A stretch of DNA of 64,000 nt, taken from contig JAFKIL010000003.1 in the NCBI GenBank assembly GCA_017306415.1, forward strand, positions 186,001 through 250,000. Reading direction: 5' to 3'. A program made the position numbers and the translations under genes. The stretch comes from Microbacterium sp. Its GTDB lineage: Bacteria > Actinomycetota > Actinomycetes > Actinomycetales > Microbacteriaceae. A model generated the notes under the pieces. That model was not told the origin of the DNA and made no database searches. It saw nothing but the letters and a program-made list of their open reading frames with translations. Of this stretch, positions 1 through 8,539 are shown piece by piece. Numbering within the stretch: position 1 is the first letter of the stretch; every line of letters starts with the position of its first letter.

Positions 1-687
1 CGTGAAGCCCACCGCCTCTCGGACGTCGTGCAGCACGCCCGCCGGACGCGGCGGCGGCTCGTGCGCGGGCGCCACCGGCTCGGGACGGAGGAAGAGCAGC
101 AGCAGGAGTGCCGTGCCGTGGGCGATCGCGATCACTCCGGCCGCCTGCGACGGGATGAGTGCAGCGAGGAGGAGCCCGCCCACCGCGGGTCCGACCGCCT
201 GCTGCAGTGCGGGGCGGATGGCCCCCTCCAGACCGTTGGCCGCGAGCAGGTGGGCCTCCGGCAGGATGCGGGGCAGCATCGCGCTGTATGCCGGGAAGAA
301 GAATCCCGCGCCGGCACCCAGCACGAATCCGACGATCACCAGCTGCACGATGCCGACCGTGCCGAACCAGCCCACGACCACGACGGACGAGATGGCGAGG
401 AGGTTGACGAGCTCGGTGAACCGCACGATGAAGCGGCGGGACACGCGATCCGCAACGATCCCGCCGGGGATCGCGCACAGGAGAAGTCCCGCGGCGTTCG
501 CAGCCGCCACGATGGACAGCTGCACGGGTCCGCCGCCGGCGTGGATGACGGCGTACACCATCACGACGGCCCACATGCCGGCGGCCGCGATCGAGAGGGT
601 CAGCGCCCCGAACAGCACGCGGAAGTCGCGATGACCGAGTGGCCGCACCGCCCGCCAGCGATCGGCGCGGCCGCGCTCCTCGCTCAT
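1..687 (-). CDS. MFS transporter, C-terminus cut off by window edge
   Basis: About 229 N-terminal residues of a major facilitator superfamily exporter; the gene runs off the left edge. After a short cytoplasmic N-terminus come hydrophobic helices, then a loop typical of MFS motif A (GGIVADRVSRRF, about residues 57-68), and further helices up to the edge. The family (MFS_3/enterobactin-exporter-like) pumps drugs or siderophores by proton antiport in the inner membrane; the substrate cannot be told. The ATG start overlaps the trmB stop by 4 nt (ATGA), so the two genes are probably cotranscribed and translationally coupled. Confidence 0.85.
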   Translation of the reverse strand, partial: MSEERGRADRWRAVRPLGHRDFRVLFGALTLSIAAAGMWAVVMVYAVIHAGGGPVQLSIVAAANAAGLLLCAIPGGIVADRVSRRFIVRFTELVNLLAISSVVVVGWFGTVGIVQLVIVGFVLGAGAGFFFPAYSAMLPRILPEAHLLAANGLEGAIRPALQQAVGPAVGGLLLAALIPSQAAGVIAIAHGTALLLLLFLRPEPVAPAHEPPPRPAGVLHDVREAVGFT

Positions 688-1409
688 GGCGTCGCCGGAC
701 GATAGGCGAGGTCGCGGATCGCCCGCCCGGCGCGCTCGCCCTTGCGCTCGAACGCGGTGAGGACGCGCCCGTCGAAGCGCGGCGCCCACTCGCCGTCGAA
801 CGCCCGCTCGAACTCCGGTGCGGCATCCAGCACGGCGCGCATCTGCTGGGCGTAGTCCTCCCAGTCGGTCGCGAGCCGCAGCATCCCGTCGGGGCGGAGC
901 GCCCGGGCGGCCAGGCGGGCGAAGTCCGCGGTCACGAGGCGGCGCTTGGTGTGCTTCTTCTTGTGCCACGGATCGGGGAAGAAGACCCACAGCTCGGAGA
1001 CGGATGCCGAGGGCAGCATATGTTCGAGCACCTCCGGCGCGTTCGCCTCCACGAGCCGGAGATTGCGAGCGCCCGCGCGGTCGGCGTCCCGCATGGTGCG
1101 GGCGAGCCCCGCGCGGAACACCTCCACCGCGAGGAAGTCGTCGCCGGGGCGCCCGGAGGCCGCGTGCACGATGGCGTGACCCTGACCGGATCCGATCTCC
1201 ACGATGAGGGGTGCGACGCGGCCGTAGACGGCCGCCGGCTCGACCTGTGCGCCCTGCGCCACGCTCGTCGCCGCGACGCCCCGCGGCACCTCGATCAGGT
1301 AGGCCGGCGCGAGCTCGGTCCACGCGCGCTCCTGCGCCTCCGACATCCGTCCGCTGCGGCGTACGAAGGAGACGGGCCGGTCCCGGAACGTCCGGGGCTC
1401 GGAGGGCAT
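684..1409 (-). CDS. trmB: tRNA (guanine-N7-)-methyltransferase TrmB
   Basis: Makes m7G46 in the tRNA variable loop using S-adenosylmethionine, in the cytoplasm. Visible signatures are the SAM-binding motif VEIGSGQGHA in the first half and the strongly conserved FFPDPWHKKKHTKRR motif in the middle. Length of about 241 residues fits the family. Two in-frame ATGs are possible (1418 and 1409). The one at 1409 is preferred because GGAGGG lies 9 nt upstream, whereas the same sequence directly abuts the upstream ATG. Upstream of a cotranscribed MFS gene. Identification is secure. Confidence 0.93.
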   Translation of the reverse strand: MPSEPRTFRDRPVSFVRRSGRMSEAQERAWTELAPAYLIEVPRGVAATSVAQGAQVEPAAVYGRVAPLIVEIGSGQGHAIVHAASGRPGDDFLAVEVFRAGLARTMRDADRAGARNLRLVEANAPEVLEHMLPSASVSELWVFFPDPWHKKKHTKRRLVTADFARLAARALRPDGMLRLATDWEDYAQQMRAVLDAAPEFERAFDGEWAPRFDGRVLTAFERKGERAGRAIRDLAYRPATP

Positions 1410-1462
1410 GTCGGGCATCCCTCCAGGCTAGGGCCCTCCCCCGACGCCCTGCGACGAGCGGA

Positions 1463-2296
1463 TCAGGCCGTGACGAAGTCGATGAGCTCCTCGACCCGGC
1501 CGAGCAGTGCCGGCTCGAGGTCGCGGTACGTGTGCACCCGACCGAGGATCCTCCGCCACGCGTGCGCGATGTCGGCCTGGGTCGCGGACGGCCAGCCGAG
1601 CGCGCGGCAGACGCCGACCTTCCACTCGATGCCGCGCGGCACTTCTGGCCACGCGGCCATGCCGAGCGCCTGCGGTGTCACGCACTGCCACACGTCGACG
1701 TACGGGTGCCCCACGATCCGGACGAACCGGCCGTGCGGTCCGCGCTCGACGGCCTGGGCGATGCGCGCCTCCTTCGATCCCGGAACGAGGTGGTCCACCA
1801 GCACGCCGTAGCGGCGTTCGGCGTCCGGCGGATCGTCGCGCAGCGTCGCATCCAGCAGGTCGACGCCCTCGAGGTACTCGACGACGACGCCCTCGGCCCG
1901 CAGGTCGTCGCCCCACACCTTCTCCACCAGTTCGGCGTCGTGCCGCCCCTCGACCAGGATGCGGCTCGGCCGCGCGACGCGGGCCCGCGCATCATCGACG
2001 GCGAACGAGCCGGATGCCGTGCGCCGCGGCCCCGCTGCGGGCTTCGGCGCGGCGGCGACGAGCACGACCGGTCGGCCGTCCACCAGGAAGCCGGGGCCGA
2101 GCGGGAAGAGGCGCCGCCTGCCGTGGCGGTCCTCCAGTTCCACGAGGCCGGACTCCGTGCCGACGATCGCGCCGACGTAGCCGTCCTCGGCGACCTCGAC
2201 CACGACATCGCGCTCGGCGGGGACCTCGGCGACGGTCGGGCGGAACTGTCCACGCCACCCCGCCGCGAGCACGTCCGTGCCGTATCGATCGTCCAT
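1463..2296 (-). CDS. DUF3097 family protein
   Basis: 277-residue cytoplasmic protein recognised as the actinobacterial DUF3097 family; no biochemical role is established. The N-terminal third is beta-rich. The middle carries RILVEGRHDAELVEKVWGDD, which resembles a TOPRIM-like acidic start (VEGxxDxE). A second conserved block reads LVDHLVPGSKEARIA, followed by GHPYVDVWQCV near residue 200. The TOPRIM resemblance is my inference. Start ATG at 2296 gives MDDRYGTDVL, the usual family N-terminus. It stands alone on this strand, divergent from the TPM gene. Confidence 0.8.
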   Translation of the reverse strand: MDDRYGTDVLAAGWRGQFRPTVAEVPAERDVVVEVAEDGYVGAIVGTESGLVELEDRHGRRRLFPLGPGFLVDGRPVVLVAAAPKPAAGPRRTASGSFAVDDARARVARPSRILVEGRHDAELVEKVWGDDLRAEGVVVEYLEGVDLLDATLRDDPPDAERRYGVLVDHLVPGSKEARIAQAVERGPHGRFVRIVGHPYVDVWQCVTPQALGMAAWPEVPRGIEWKVGVCRALGWPSATQADIAHAWRRILGRVHTYRDLEPALLGRVEELIDFVTA

Positions 2297-2431
2297 GCCA
2301 TCCTCCCGGGTCCGCCATGCTAGCCCGAGTCTGTGCAGACGCCGGGGAGCGACCCACCAGCCTTCCGGGGCCGTGGCCGACCTGAATAGACTCGATGGAG
2401 CGGGCGCTGCGGTTCCGCGAAGGGGGATTCG

Positions 2432-4435
2432 ATGCGGGCTCTTCGAGCGCTGGGGCTCACGGCGGCGCTCGCCGCGGTGTTCTCCGGCGCGGCCATGGCG
2501 GCGTCCGCGACCGACCCGGTGACGCTCGGGTCCGCGCACGTCGTCGACGAGGCCGGAGTGCTCTCGAGCAGTCAGCTGGCCGCCGCCGAGCAGCGGACGC
2601 AGAAGCTCTCGGACGACACCGACGTCGACCTGTGGGTCGTCTACGTCCCCACGTTCACGAACCCCTCCAGCAGCGAGGACTGGGCCAACCAGACCGCCCG
2701 GGACAACGGCCTCGGGCCGAACCAGTACCTGCTGGCGATCGCGGTCGACTCGCGCCAGTTCTATCTGTCGGGCGACTCGTCGGGTCCGGTGTCGGGCGAC
2801 CAGCTCTCGACGATCGAACAGCAGCACATCCAGCCGCGCCTCGCCGCCGACGACTGGGCAGGGGCGACGACGGCCGCCGTGGACGGGCTGAACGCCGCCG
2901 TCGGCGGAGGGGCCGGAGGCGGCGGCGGGTTCGTGTGGGCGATCGTCGGAATCCTCGTCGTCATCGCGATCGTCGTCATCATCGTGGTCGTCGTGCGGTC
3001 GCGACGTCGCAACGGTGTGCCGGGGGGCGCGCAGACCGGCGGCCCGCCGCTCGAGCAGGTCGACACGGACGAGCTCGCCCGCCGCGCGAGCTCCGCACTC
3101 GTTCAGACGGATGACGCCGTCCGCACCAGCGACCAGGAACTGGAGTTCGCGCGCGCACAGTTCGGCGACGCCGCCACGACCGAGTTCGCCGCGGCGCTCG
3201 CGCAGGCGAAGGCGAACCTCGATCAGGCGTTCGCGCTGAAGCAGCAGCTGGACGACGCGGTCAAGGACAGCGAAGAGGAGACCCGCGCCTGGAACGCGCA
3301 GATCATCGATCTGTGTGAGCGGTCCAATCAGAGCCTCGACGAGAAGGCCGCCGCATTCGACGACCTCCGCAAGCTGGAGCAGAACGCTCCCGAGGCCTTC
3401 GCGCGGGCACAGCAGGAGCGTGCCGCTGCAGCCTCCGGAGTCGACACCGCCGCGCAGCGTCTCACGACCCTCTCGGCCTCGTACGCGCCGGAGGCGCTCG
3501 CCACCGTCGCCGACAACGTCGAGCAGGCGAAGCAGCGCATCGCCTTCGCCGATCAGCAGCTCGCCGCCGCCGAGGGCGCCATCGGCTCGGGAGACGGCGG
3601 GCAGGCGGCGGTCGGCATCCGCGCGGCGGAACAGGCGATCGCCCAGGCCAAGCTCCTCGAGGATGCGGTCGACAAGCTCGGCACCGATCTGGCGGAGGGC
3701 GAGAAGAGCGTCGCTGCGCTGATCCAGGAGCTCGAGGCGGATGTCGCGGCGGGATCCGCTCTTCCCGACCCGGACGGCCGCGTCGCCGCGGTGATCACGA
3801 CCGTGACGACGCAGCTGACCGCGGCGAAGGCCGACCTCGCAGGTCCCGCACGGCATCCCCTGGCGACCCTCAAGGGACTCGAGGCCGTGAACGCGCAGAT
3901 CGACGGCGTGGTCCAGGGCGCGCGGGACGCCGCGGCGCAGGAGCAGCGCAGCCGTCAGATGCTGGGTCAGGTGATCATGCAGGCCCAGGCACAGGTCTCC
4001 GCCGCGGAGGACTACATCAGCGCCCGCCGCGGGGCCATCGGTGCGGAGGCCCGCACGCGTCTCGCCCAGGCCGGCGCCGAACTCGTCCAGGCCCAGCAGC
4101 TGCAGGCCTCGGATGCCACCACGGCGATGCAGCACGCCCAGCGCGCGGACCAGCTCGCCGGGCAGGCTCTCCAGTCCGCCCAGGGCGACGTCGGGGAGTT
4201 CGAGGGCGGCGGCATCGGCGGCATGTTCGGCGGCGCCCCCGCGCGCGGCGGCTCCGGTGGCGGGATGCTGGGCGCCGTGCTGGGCGGCATCGTGATCAAC
4301 TCGCTCCTCTCCGGCGGGGGTGGCGGCGGCGGCATGTTCGGCGGCGGCTCCGGCGGCGGGGGCGGCGGCGGTTTCAGCCCCGGCAGTTTCGGCGGCGGCG
4401 GGACGCGCAGCCGCCGAGGGGGTGGTCGATTCTGA
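2432..4435 (+). CDS. TPM-domain membrane protein with long coiled-coil and Gly-rich tail
   Basis: 667 residues. Order seen: signal peptide (about 1-23, ending AMA), extracytoplasmic TPM domain (about 30-145, with VVDEAGVLSSSQ typical of TPM_phosphatase/YgcG domains), a Gly-rich linker, one membrane helix (about 167-189), a basic stop-transfer stretch (RSRRR), an Ala/Gln/Glu-rich helical region of about 370 residues likely to form coiled coils, and a Gly/Phe/Met-rich tail ending SRRGGGRF. TPM domains are linked to membrane-protein repair or phosphatase-like activity, but the role of this architecture is unknown. AAGGGGG precedes the ATG. The pspA gene follows after 74 nt, probably in one operon. 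Its cytoplasmic half is homologous to the protein at 58027-59382. Confidence 0.88.
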   Translation: MRALRALGLTAALAAVFSGAAMAASATDPVTLGSAHVVDEAGVLSSSQLAAAEQRTQKLSDDTDVDLWVVYVPTFTNPSSSEDWANQTARDNGLGPNQYLLAIAVDSRQFYLSGDSSGPVSGDQLSTIEQQHIQPRLAADDWAGATTAAVDGLNAAVGGGAGGGGGFVWAIVGILVVIAIVVIIVVVVRSRRRNGVPGGAQTGGPPLEQVDTDELARRASSALVQTDDAVRTSDQELEFARAQFGDAATTEFAAALAQAKANLDQAFALKQQLDDAVKDSEEETRAWNAQIIDLCERSNQSLDEKAAAFDDLRKLEQNAPEAFARAQQERAAAASGVDTAAQRLTTLSASYAPEALATVADNVEQAKQRIAFADQQLAAAEGAIGSGDGGQAAVGIRAAEQAIAQAKLLEDAVDKLGTDLAEGEKSVAALIQELEADVAAGSALPDPDGRVAAVITTVTTQLTAAKADLAGPARHPLATLKGLEAVNAQIDGVVQGARDAAAQEQRSRQMLGQVIMQAQAQVSAAEDYISARRGAIGAEARTRLAQAGAELVQAQQLQASDATTAMQHAQRADQLAGQALQSAQGDVGEFEGGGIGGMFGGAPARGGSGGGMLGAVLGGIVINSLLSGGGGGGGMFGGGSGGGGGGGFSPGSFGGGGTRSRRGGGRF

Positions 4436-4509
4436 CCTCGCCGGACCGACCACGCCGTTCCGCGGCATCCACCAGACCTCCCCTCACACATCGATAGGAA
4501 GGAAAGCAG

Positions 4510-5295
4510 ATGGCAAAGCAATCCATCTTCGGCCGCATCTCGACTCTCGTCCGAGCGAACATCAACGCGATGATCGACTCGGCGGAGGACCCGCAGAAGA
4601 TGCTCGACCAGCTCGTCCGCGACTACACCAACAACATCGCGGACGCCGAATCGGCGATCGCGGAGACGATCGGCAACCTCCGCCTGCTCGAGCGCGACCA
4701 CGCCGAGGACCTGCAGGCCGCGACGGAGTGGGGCAACAAGGCCCTCGCTGCCAGCAAGAAGGCCGATGAACTGCGGCGGGGCGGCAACACCGCCGACGCC
4801 GACAAGTTCGACAACCTCGCCAAGGTCGCGCTGCAGCGCCAGATCTCCGCGGAGAACGAGGCGCGCGCGGCGGAGCCGCAGCTCGCCGCCCAGAACGAGA
4901 GCGTCGAGAAGCTCAAGGCCGGCCTCAACGGCATGAAGGAGAAGCTCCAGCAGCTCAAGTCGAAGGCGGCCGAGCTCGTCGCCCGGCAGAAGACCGCGGA
5001 GGCGCAGAACAAGGTCGCCGACGCTGTGAAGTCGATCGACGTCATGGACCCGACGAGCGACCTCGGCCGCTTCGAGGAGAAGATCCGCCGCCAGGAGGCG
5101 CTCGCGCAGGGCAAGCAGGAGCTCGCCGCATCGAGCCTCGACGCCCAGTTCAACCAGCTCGACGACGTCGGCGAGCTGACCGAGGTGGAGGCCCGCCTCG
5201 CGGCGCTCAAGGCTGGCGGATCGCCGGCGGTCGCGGGTGCTCCGGCACAGGGCGCGATCGACGCTCCCTCGGCGCCGTACACGCCGGGCTCCTGA
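4510..5295 (+). CDS. pspA: PspA/IM30 family protein
   Basis: 261-residue, almost entirely alpha-helical phage-shock protein A / ESCRT-III-like protein that binds stressed inner membrane. The N-terminal amphipathic segment (FGRISTLVRANINAMIDSAE) is the membrane-binding helix of the family, followed by DPQKMLDQLVRDY and long charged helices. The C-terminal 25 residues are a Pro/Ala/Gly tail. A strong AGGAAGG ribosome site precedes ATG 4510. Placement directly after a TPM-domain membrane protein recurs in actinobacteria and suggests joint membrane maintenance. A hairpin follows the stop. Confidence 0.92.
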   Translation: MAKQSIFGRISTLVRANINAMIDSAEDPQKMLDQLVRDYTNNIADAESAIAETIGNLRLLERDHAEDLQAATEWGNKALAASKKADELRRGGNTADADKFDNLAKVALQRQISAENEARAAEPQLAAQNESVEKLKAGLNGMKEKLQQLKSKAAELVARQKTAEAQNKVADAVKSIDVMDPTSDLGRFEEKIRRQEALAQGKQELAASSLDAQFNQLDDVGELTEVEARLAALKAGGSPAVAGAPAQGAIDAPSAPYTPGS

Positions 5296-5304
5296 ACCCG
5301 ACGG

Positions 5305-5335
5305 CGAGGACCGGTCCTGCGGCGTCCGGTCCTCG
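5305..5335 (+). terminator. Putative rho-independent terminator after pspA
   Basis: Perfect 10-bp inverted repeat CGAGGACCGG / CCGGTCCTCG with an 11-nt loop, starting 10 nt after the pspA stop. No U-tract follows, which is common in high-GC actinobacteria. The next gene starts about 60 nt later, so read-through is possible. Confidence 0.5.
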
Positions 5336-5396
5336 TCGCCCGTACGACAGCCGCACACACCCGGACGGCGACGTCCTCATCCCCGGAGGTGCGCCC

Positions 5397-6224
5397 ATGG
5401 CTCGATTCCTCGTCGTCGCGCAGTGGCAGGGCTCCTCGTCCTCCCGCGCGATGCAGCTCATCGACGGCGCCACGGCGATCGCCGGCGACCTCCCCCGCGC
5501 GGCCTGCACGACCGTGGACGTGCCGATGGAGGCCGGTGAGTCGCTCGACACCGGCGTGCGGCGGATGAGCGCGCTGCAGCAGGTCGCGCGCGCCCAGCTG
5601 GAGGCGCTCGCCGGTCTCGACGAGACGGTGGTCACCGTCGGCGGCGACGCGGGGGTCGCGACGACCTCCGCCCTCGCCGCGGTCGGGGCGGCGCGCGGCG
5701 AGCCGGACGCCGGCAGCGTCGTGGTCTGGTTCAGCTCGCACGCGGCGATGCACGACGTCTCGTCCGCCCCCGACGGCGCTTACGCGGAGATGGCGGCCCG
5801 CGCCCTCGTCGACGACGCCGCGCCGCGTCCGTCCGACATCGGCATCGCGCCGGACCGCCTCATCCTGGCCGGTGTGCGCGTCATCGCCTCCGCGGAGGCC
5901 GAGGCGATCGAGCGCCTGGGCGTGGGGATCGTCACCGCCGACGAGCTCACCCCGGATGCGATCGCGGCGGCGATCGCCGAGCGCTCGGCGTCGGCCGTCT
6001 ACATCCACGTCGACCTCGACGTCCTCGACCCCGCCGCCATCTCGGGGGTGAGCGATCCGGAGCCCTTCGGCCCCGACGCCGCAACCGTGATCGCGTGCAT
6101 CGCGGCGGCACGCGGATCGGCACCCTACCTGGGCGGCGCGATCACGGAGTTCTCCCCCTCTTCGCCCGCGGCGGCCATCGACGACCTCGGCGTCATCCTC
6201 CGGCTCGTCGGAGCACTCGCGTGA
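5397..6224 (+). CDS. Arginase/ureohydrolase-fold protein with degenerate metal site
   Basis: 275 residues with the ureohydrolase fold. The third family motif is intact (HVDLDVLDP, residues 204-212, with D206 and D208 as metal ligands). The first motif reads VGGDAG (81-86) where arginases have GGDH, so the His ligand is Ala85. The second reads WFSSHAAMHD (111-120) where arginases have DAHxD, so both Asp ligands are replaced (S113, A117) and only H115 remains. A two-manganese site as in arginase or agmatinase therefore looks impossible. It may be a pseudoenzyme or use another chemistry. The stop overlaps the GTG start of the next gene by 3 nt. It lies after the TPM-pspA pair. Confidence 0.78.
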   Translation: MARFLVVAQWQGSSSSRAMQLIDGATAIAGDLPRAACTTVDVPMEAGESLDTGVRRMSALQQVARAQLEALAGLDETVVTVGGDAGVATTSALAAVGAARGEPDAGSVVVWFSSHAAMHDVSSAPDGAYAEMAARALVDDAAPRPSDIGIAPDRLILAGVRVIASAEAEAIERLGVGIVTADELTPDAIAAAIAERSASAVYIHVDLDVLDPAAISGVSDPEPFGPDAATVIACIAAARGSAPYLGGAITEFSPSSPAAAIDDLGVILRLVGALA

Positions 6225-6676
6225 GCCCGATCGCGACCCCGCCGTCGGATTGGCGGGAGGCCGCCGAGCGAGCCGTCGCGCGCGGTCGGCGGATCGACCG
6301 CTACCTCCCCCGCATCCTGCTCGACTCCCCCCTCAGCCGGGCCGGCTATTGGTACGGGACCGCCGTCGGCTGGGTGTGGGGCGGCCTGTGGAGCACCGGG
6401 CGCGTCGAGCGACGTGAGGGGATGTGGGTCTTCCGGGGCATGCCCGCGCGCACCTTCGCCCGCGGCGGCGTCTGCGTGGGCGGGTGCTACCTCACCGGCG
6501 ACGAGGTGGTGACGGCACGCGTCCTCGCCCACGAGGCCGTGCACGCGCGCCAGTGGCAGCGGTACGGCTTTCTCATGCCGGTGCTCTACGCCCTCGCCGG
6601 GCGCAACCCGCTGCGCAACCGCTTCGAGATCGAGGCGGGGCTGGAGGACGGCAACTACGTGCCGCGCGGAGCGTAG
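6221..6676 (+). CDS. Small HExxH-motif protein of unknown function
   Basis: 151 residues with no family name I can assign firmly; similar actinobacterial proteins are often labelled hypothetical. It contains LAHEAVHARQWQRYG, giving H104-E105-x-x-H108, the zinc-ligand pattern of gluzincin-type metallopeptidases and of DUF4157-like domains. A hydrophobic segment at about 43-58 may touch the membrane. GTG 6221 overlaps the stop of the arginase-fold gene by 4 nt, implying translational coupling. Whether it hydrolyses anything is unknown. Confidence 0.72.
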   Translation: MSPIATPPSDWREAAERAVARGRRIDRYLPRILLDSPLSRAGYWYGTAVGWVWGGLWSTGRVERREGMWVFRGMPARTFARGGVCVGGCYLTGDEVVTARVLAHEAVHARQWQRYGFLMPVLYALAGRNPLRNRFEIEAGLEDGNYVPRGA

Positions 6677-6677
6677 C

Positions 6678-7226
6678 TCACCCGCGCTGCACCCCGAGAC
6701 CCACGCGACGGATCTGCCGTCCGAGCGAGATCACCACCGCGAGCGGCACGACGATCCACACCAGGTTCGGAAGGATCGCGACCATCAGGAAGCCCACGAT
6801 GTCGCCGCGCTCGATCGACTGCCGTGTCATCTCCAGTCCGCTCGAGGCCTCGACGAGGAAGTAGATCACGGTCTTCCAGAGCGTGGCGACCGACACGATC
6901 AGGCCGACGACCACTCCCGACCACCGTCGCGCGTGGAAGAGCACCCACACGAGCACGACGACCTCGATGAGGTTCGCCCAGCTCTGCGCGCTGCCGAAGG
7001 CGTCGAACCCGGCGTAGCGGTGATCGAAGGACGAGTAGAACACGTGTCCCGGCCACAGCCACGCCATGGGTCCGCCCTTGTGCGAGATCGCACCGAGCAG
7101 TTCGTAGCAGGCGTCGTAGGTCTGGATGATGGCCGTGATCACGAACCACACCACGATCCAGCGGGGCAGGCGCAGGTCGCGGTCCGCGACGACCGGCGCG
7201 GCATCCCTGGTGAGAGCATCCGTCAT
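6678..7226 (-). CDS. Polytopic membrane protein, possibly EXPERA/emopamil-binding-like
   Basis: 182 residues with about four or five hydrophobic segments (about 22-40, 78-97, 102-122, 143-166) and a YDACYELLGAISHKG stretch between helices 1 and 2. The helix pattern and conserved acidic/aromatic residues recall the EXPERA domain of emopamil-binding proteins, but this is a weak resemblance. The gene ends 1 nt after the stop of the convergent HExxH gene, so the two share no intergenic space. Confidence 0.65.
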   Translation of the reverse strand: MTDALTRDAAPVVADRDLRLPRWIVVWFVITAIIQTYDACYELLGAISHKGGPMAWLWPGHVFYSSFDHRYAGFDAFGSAQSWANLIEVVVLVWVLFHARRWSGVVVGLIVSVATLWKTVIYFLVEASSGLEMTRQSIERGDIVGFLMVAILPNLVWIVVPLAVVISLGRQIRRVGLGVQRG

Positions 7227-7289
7227 GGTCGACAGGCTATCGACCGTTCGACGTGTCGCGGCCGCTCGCGCGGCGAGGTCGGGGCACCG

Positions 7290-7760
7290 CTAGTGCGCGG
7301 CGAGCCGGAATCGCTCGGGCGTGTGCAGCGAGTCCAGCCCACGACCGTGGCGCTCGGCCAGGTGGTCGACGATCTCCGCCGTGCCGAGGAATCCGCCCAG
7401 CAGGAAGATCCGGGTCTCGTCGTCGTCGGCGCACAGCATCTCGTCCGCCCACGCGGTGACGGCGCGCGCGAGCGCACGGCCCTGCACGCACCCGCGGCGG
7501 GAACCGGGGTCGCCATTGCGGGCAGACCTGTCGAGCCATGTGACCGTCATGCGACCGGGCGCCTCGATCGCGCCGATCCACGAGGCATCGGGGATCTCGA
7601 CGAAGACGCGGCCCGTCGAGCAGATGGGCAACGTCGCCAGCAGGCCCTCGAGCTCCGCGAGAGATGTCTCGTCCGCCGCGACGAGGTGCTGCACCAGGGG
7701 TCGGCGGGACGCCCGGCGGCTGCCCGTCGGGATCGCACGGGTCTGAGTGGGCGATGACAT
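7290..7760 (-). CDS. Stand-alone SIP (siderophore-interacting) domain protein
   Basis: 156-residue protein resembling the C-terminal NAD(P)H-binding half of siderophore-interacting ferric reductases (SIP, PF04954). It has HLVAADETSLAELEGLLATLP, the segment that begins that domain, and FLLGGFLGTAEIVDHL near the end. The N-terminal FAD-binding domain is absent, so it must act with a partner or be non-catalytic. ATG 7760 is preferred; an upstream in-frame ATG at 7784 lies inside the iron box. The iron box predicts repression by IdeR/DtxR when iron is sufficient. Confidence 0.75.
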   Translation of the reverse strand: MSSPTQTRAIPTGSRRASRRPLVQHLVAADETSLAELEGLLATLPICSTGRVFVEIPDASWIGAIEAPGRMTVTWLDRSARNGDPGSRRGCVQGRALARAVTAWADEMLCADDDETRIFLLGGFLGTAEIVDHLAERHGRGLDSLHTPERFRLAAH

Positions 7761-7782
7761 GACGACTTCGACTATACCCGCC

Positions 7783-7801
7783 ATAGGGTTGCCTAACCTT
7801 C
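7783..7801 (-). promoter_or_regulatory. Putative IdeR/DtxR iron box upstream of the SIP-domain gene
   Basis: On the minus strand the site reads GAAGGTTAGGCAACCCTAT, which matches the DtxR/IdeR consensus TTAGGTTAGGCTAACCTAA at 14 of 19 positions, including AGGTTAGGC in a row. It ends 23 nt before ATG 7760, where a repressor would block transcription or initiation. The iron-related product supports the call. Confidence 0.65.
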
Positions 7802-7816
7802 GTGTTGGCGGTGAGA

Positions 7817-8539
7817 TCAGTCCGCGGCGACGAGCACCCGTCGCAGCTCCACGATCTCGTCCTCCGCAAGACCGTGGGCGCGGAGATAGTCCGCGGGCGA
7901 GCCGAAGCGAGAGGTCAGGTCGTCGAGGAGGGCGCGCATGACGGACGCGGGCGACCGACTCGCGAGCTCCTCGAGGTGGACGGCCTCCGGATGCAGGAGG
8001 CGCAGCTGCCGCACGACCTCCCGGTTGCGCCATTCCGGCAGGAGCGCCTCGGTGCGCGCGTAGTCCGCGACGACGGCGTCCTGGTCCACCCCGGCCGCGG
8101 CGAGCGCGAGCGCGACCGTCACCCCTGTGCGGTCCTTGCCCACCGTGCAGTGGATGAGGACGGGCTGCTCGGCCAGAAGTCCGCGCACCGCCTCCACCAC
8201 CGATGCCGCGGAGTCGTCGACGAGCGCCCGGTACATCTCGGCCAGCGACATGTCGCGCTCGAAGAAGGATGCGACCGAGCCGAGGAAGAGCGGCACGTGC
8301 TGCGTCGTCAGGCCGAGCGCCTCCGTCCGGCTGGGAGCATGGGCGCGTTCGTCGTCTGCGCGCAGGTCGATCACGCGGCGGATGCCGAGGCGCTCGATCG
8401 CCGCCAGGCCGTGCGCGTCCAGCTGCGCCAGGTTGCCCGACCGGTACAGGACACCGTCGCGGGTCCGCCCGGATCCGGCGGGAAGTCCGCCGACATCGCG
8501 GAAGTTCACCGCGCCCGGGACGAGTGGTGCGTCGGTCAT
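7817..8539 (-). CDS. Tyrosine-protein phosphatase (PTP/LipA-like family)
   Basis: 240 residues. The P-loop HCTVGKDRTG (H130 to G139, nucleophile C131) is the CX5R(T/S) signature of the tyrosine phosphatase superfamily. The N-terminal NFRDVGG and YRSGNL motifs place it in the Y_phosphatase3 group found in actinobacteria (MptpB-like). Substrates could be phosphotyrosine, phosphoserine or phosphoinositides. It overlaps the upstream AhpD-like gene by 4 nt, so the two are cotranscribed. Confidence 0.9.
   Translation of the reverse strand: MTDAPLVPGAVNFRDVGGLPAGSGRTRDGVLYRSGNLAQLDAHGLAAIERLGIRRVIDLRADDERAHAPSRTEALGLTTQHVPLFLGSVASFFERDMSLAEMYRALVDDSAASVVEAVRGLLAEQPVLIHCTVGKDRTGVTVALALAAAGVDQDAVVADYARTEALLPEWRNREVVRQLRLLHPEAVHLEELASRSPASVMRALLDDLTSRFGSPADYLRAHGLAEDEIVELRRVLVAAD

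Noticed and set aside
1463-4468. Minus-strand open frame of about 1000 codons covering DUF3097 and the TPM gene
   Set aside because: Only the last 277 codons (DUF3097) match a family; the rest is antisense to the TPM gene.
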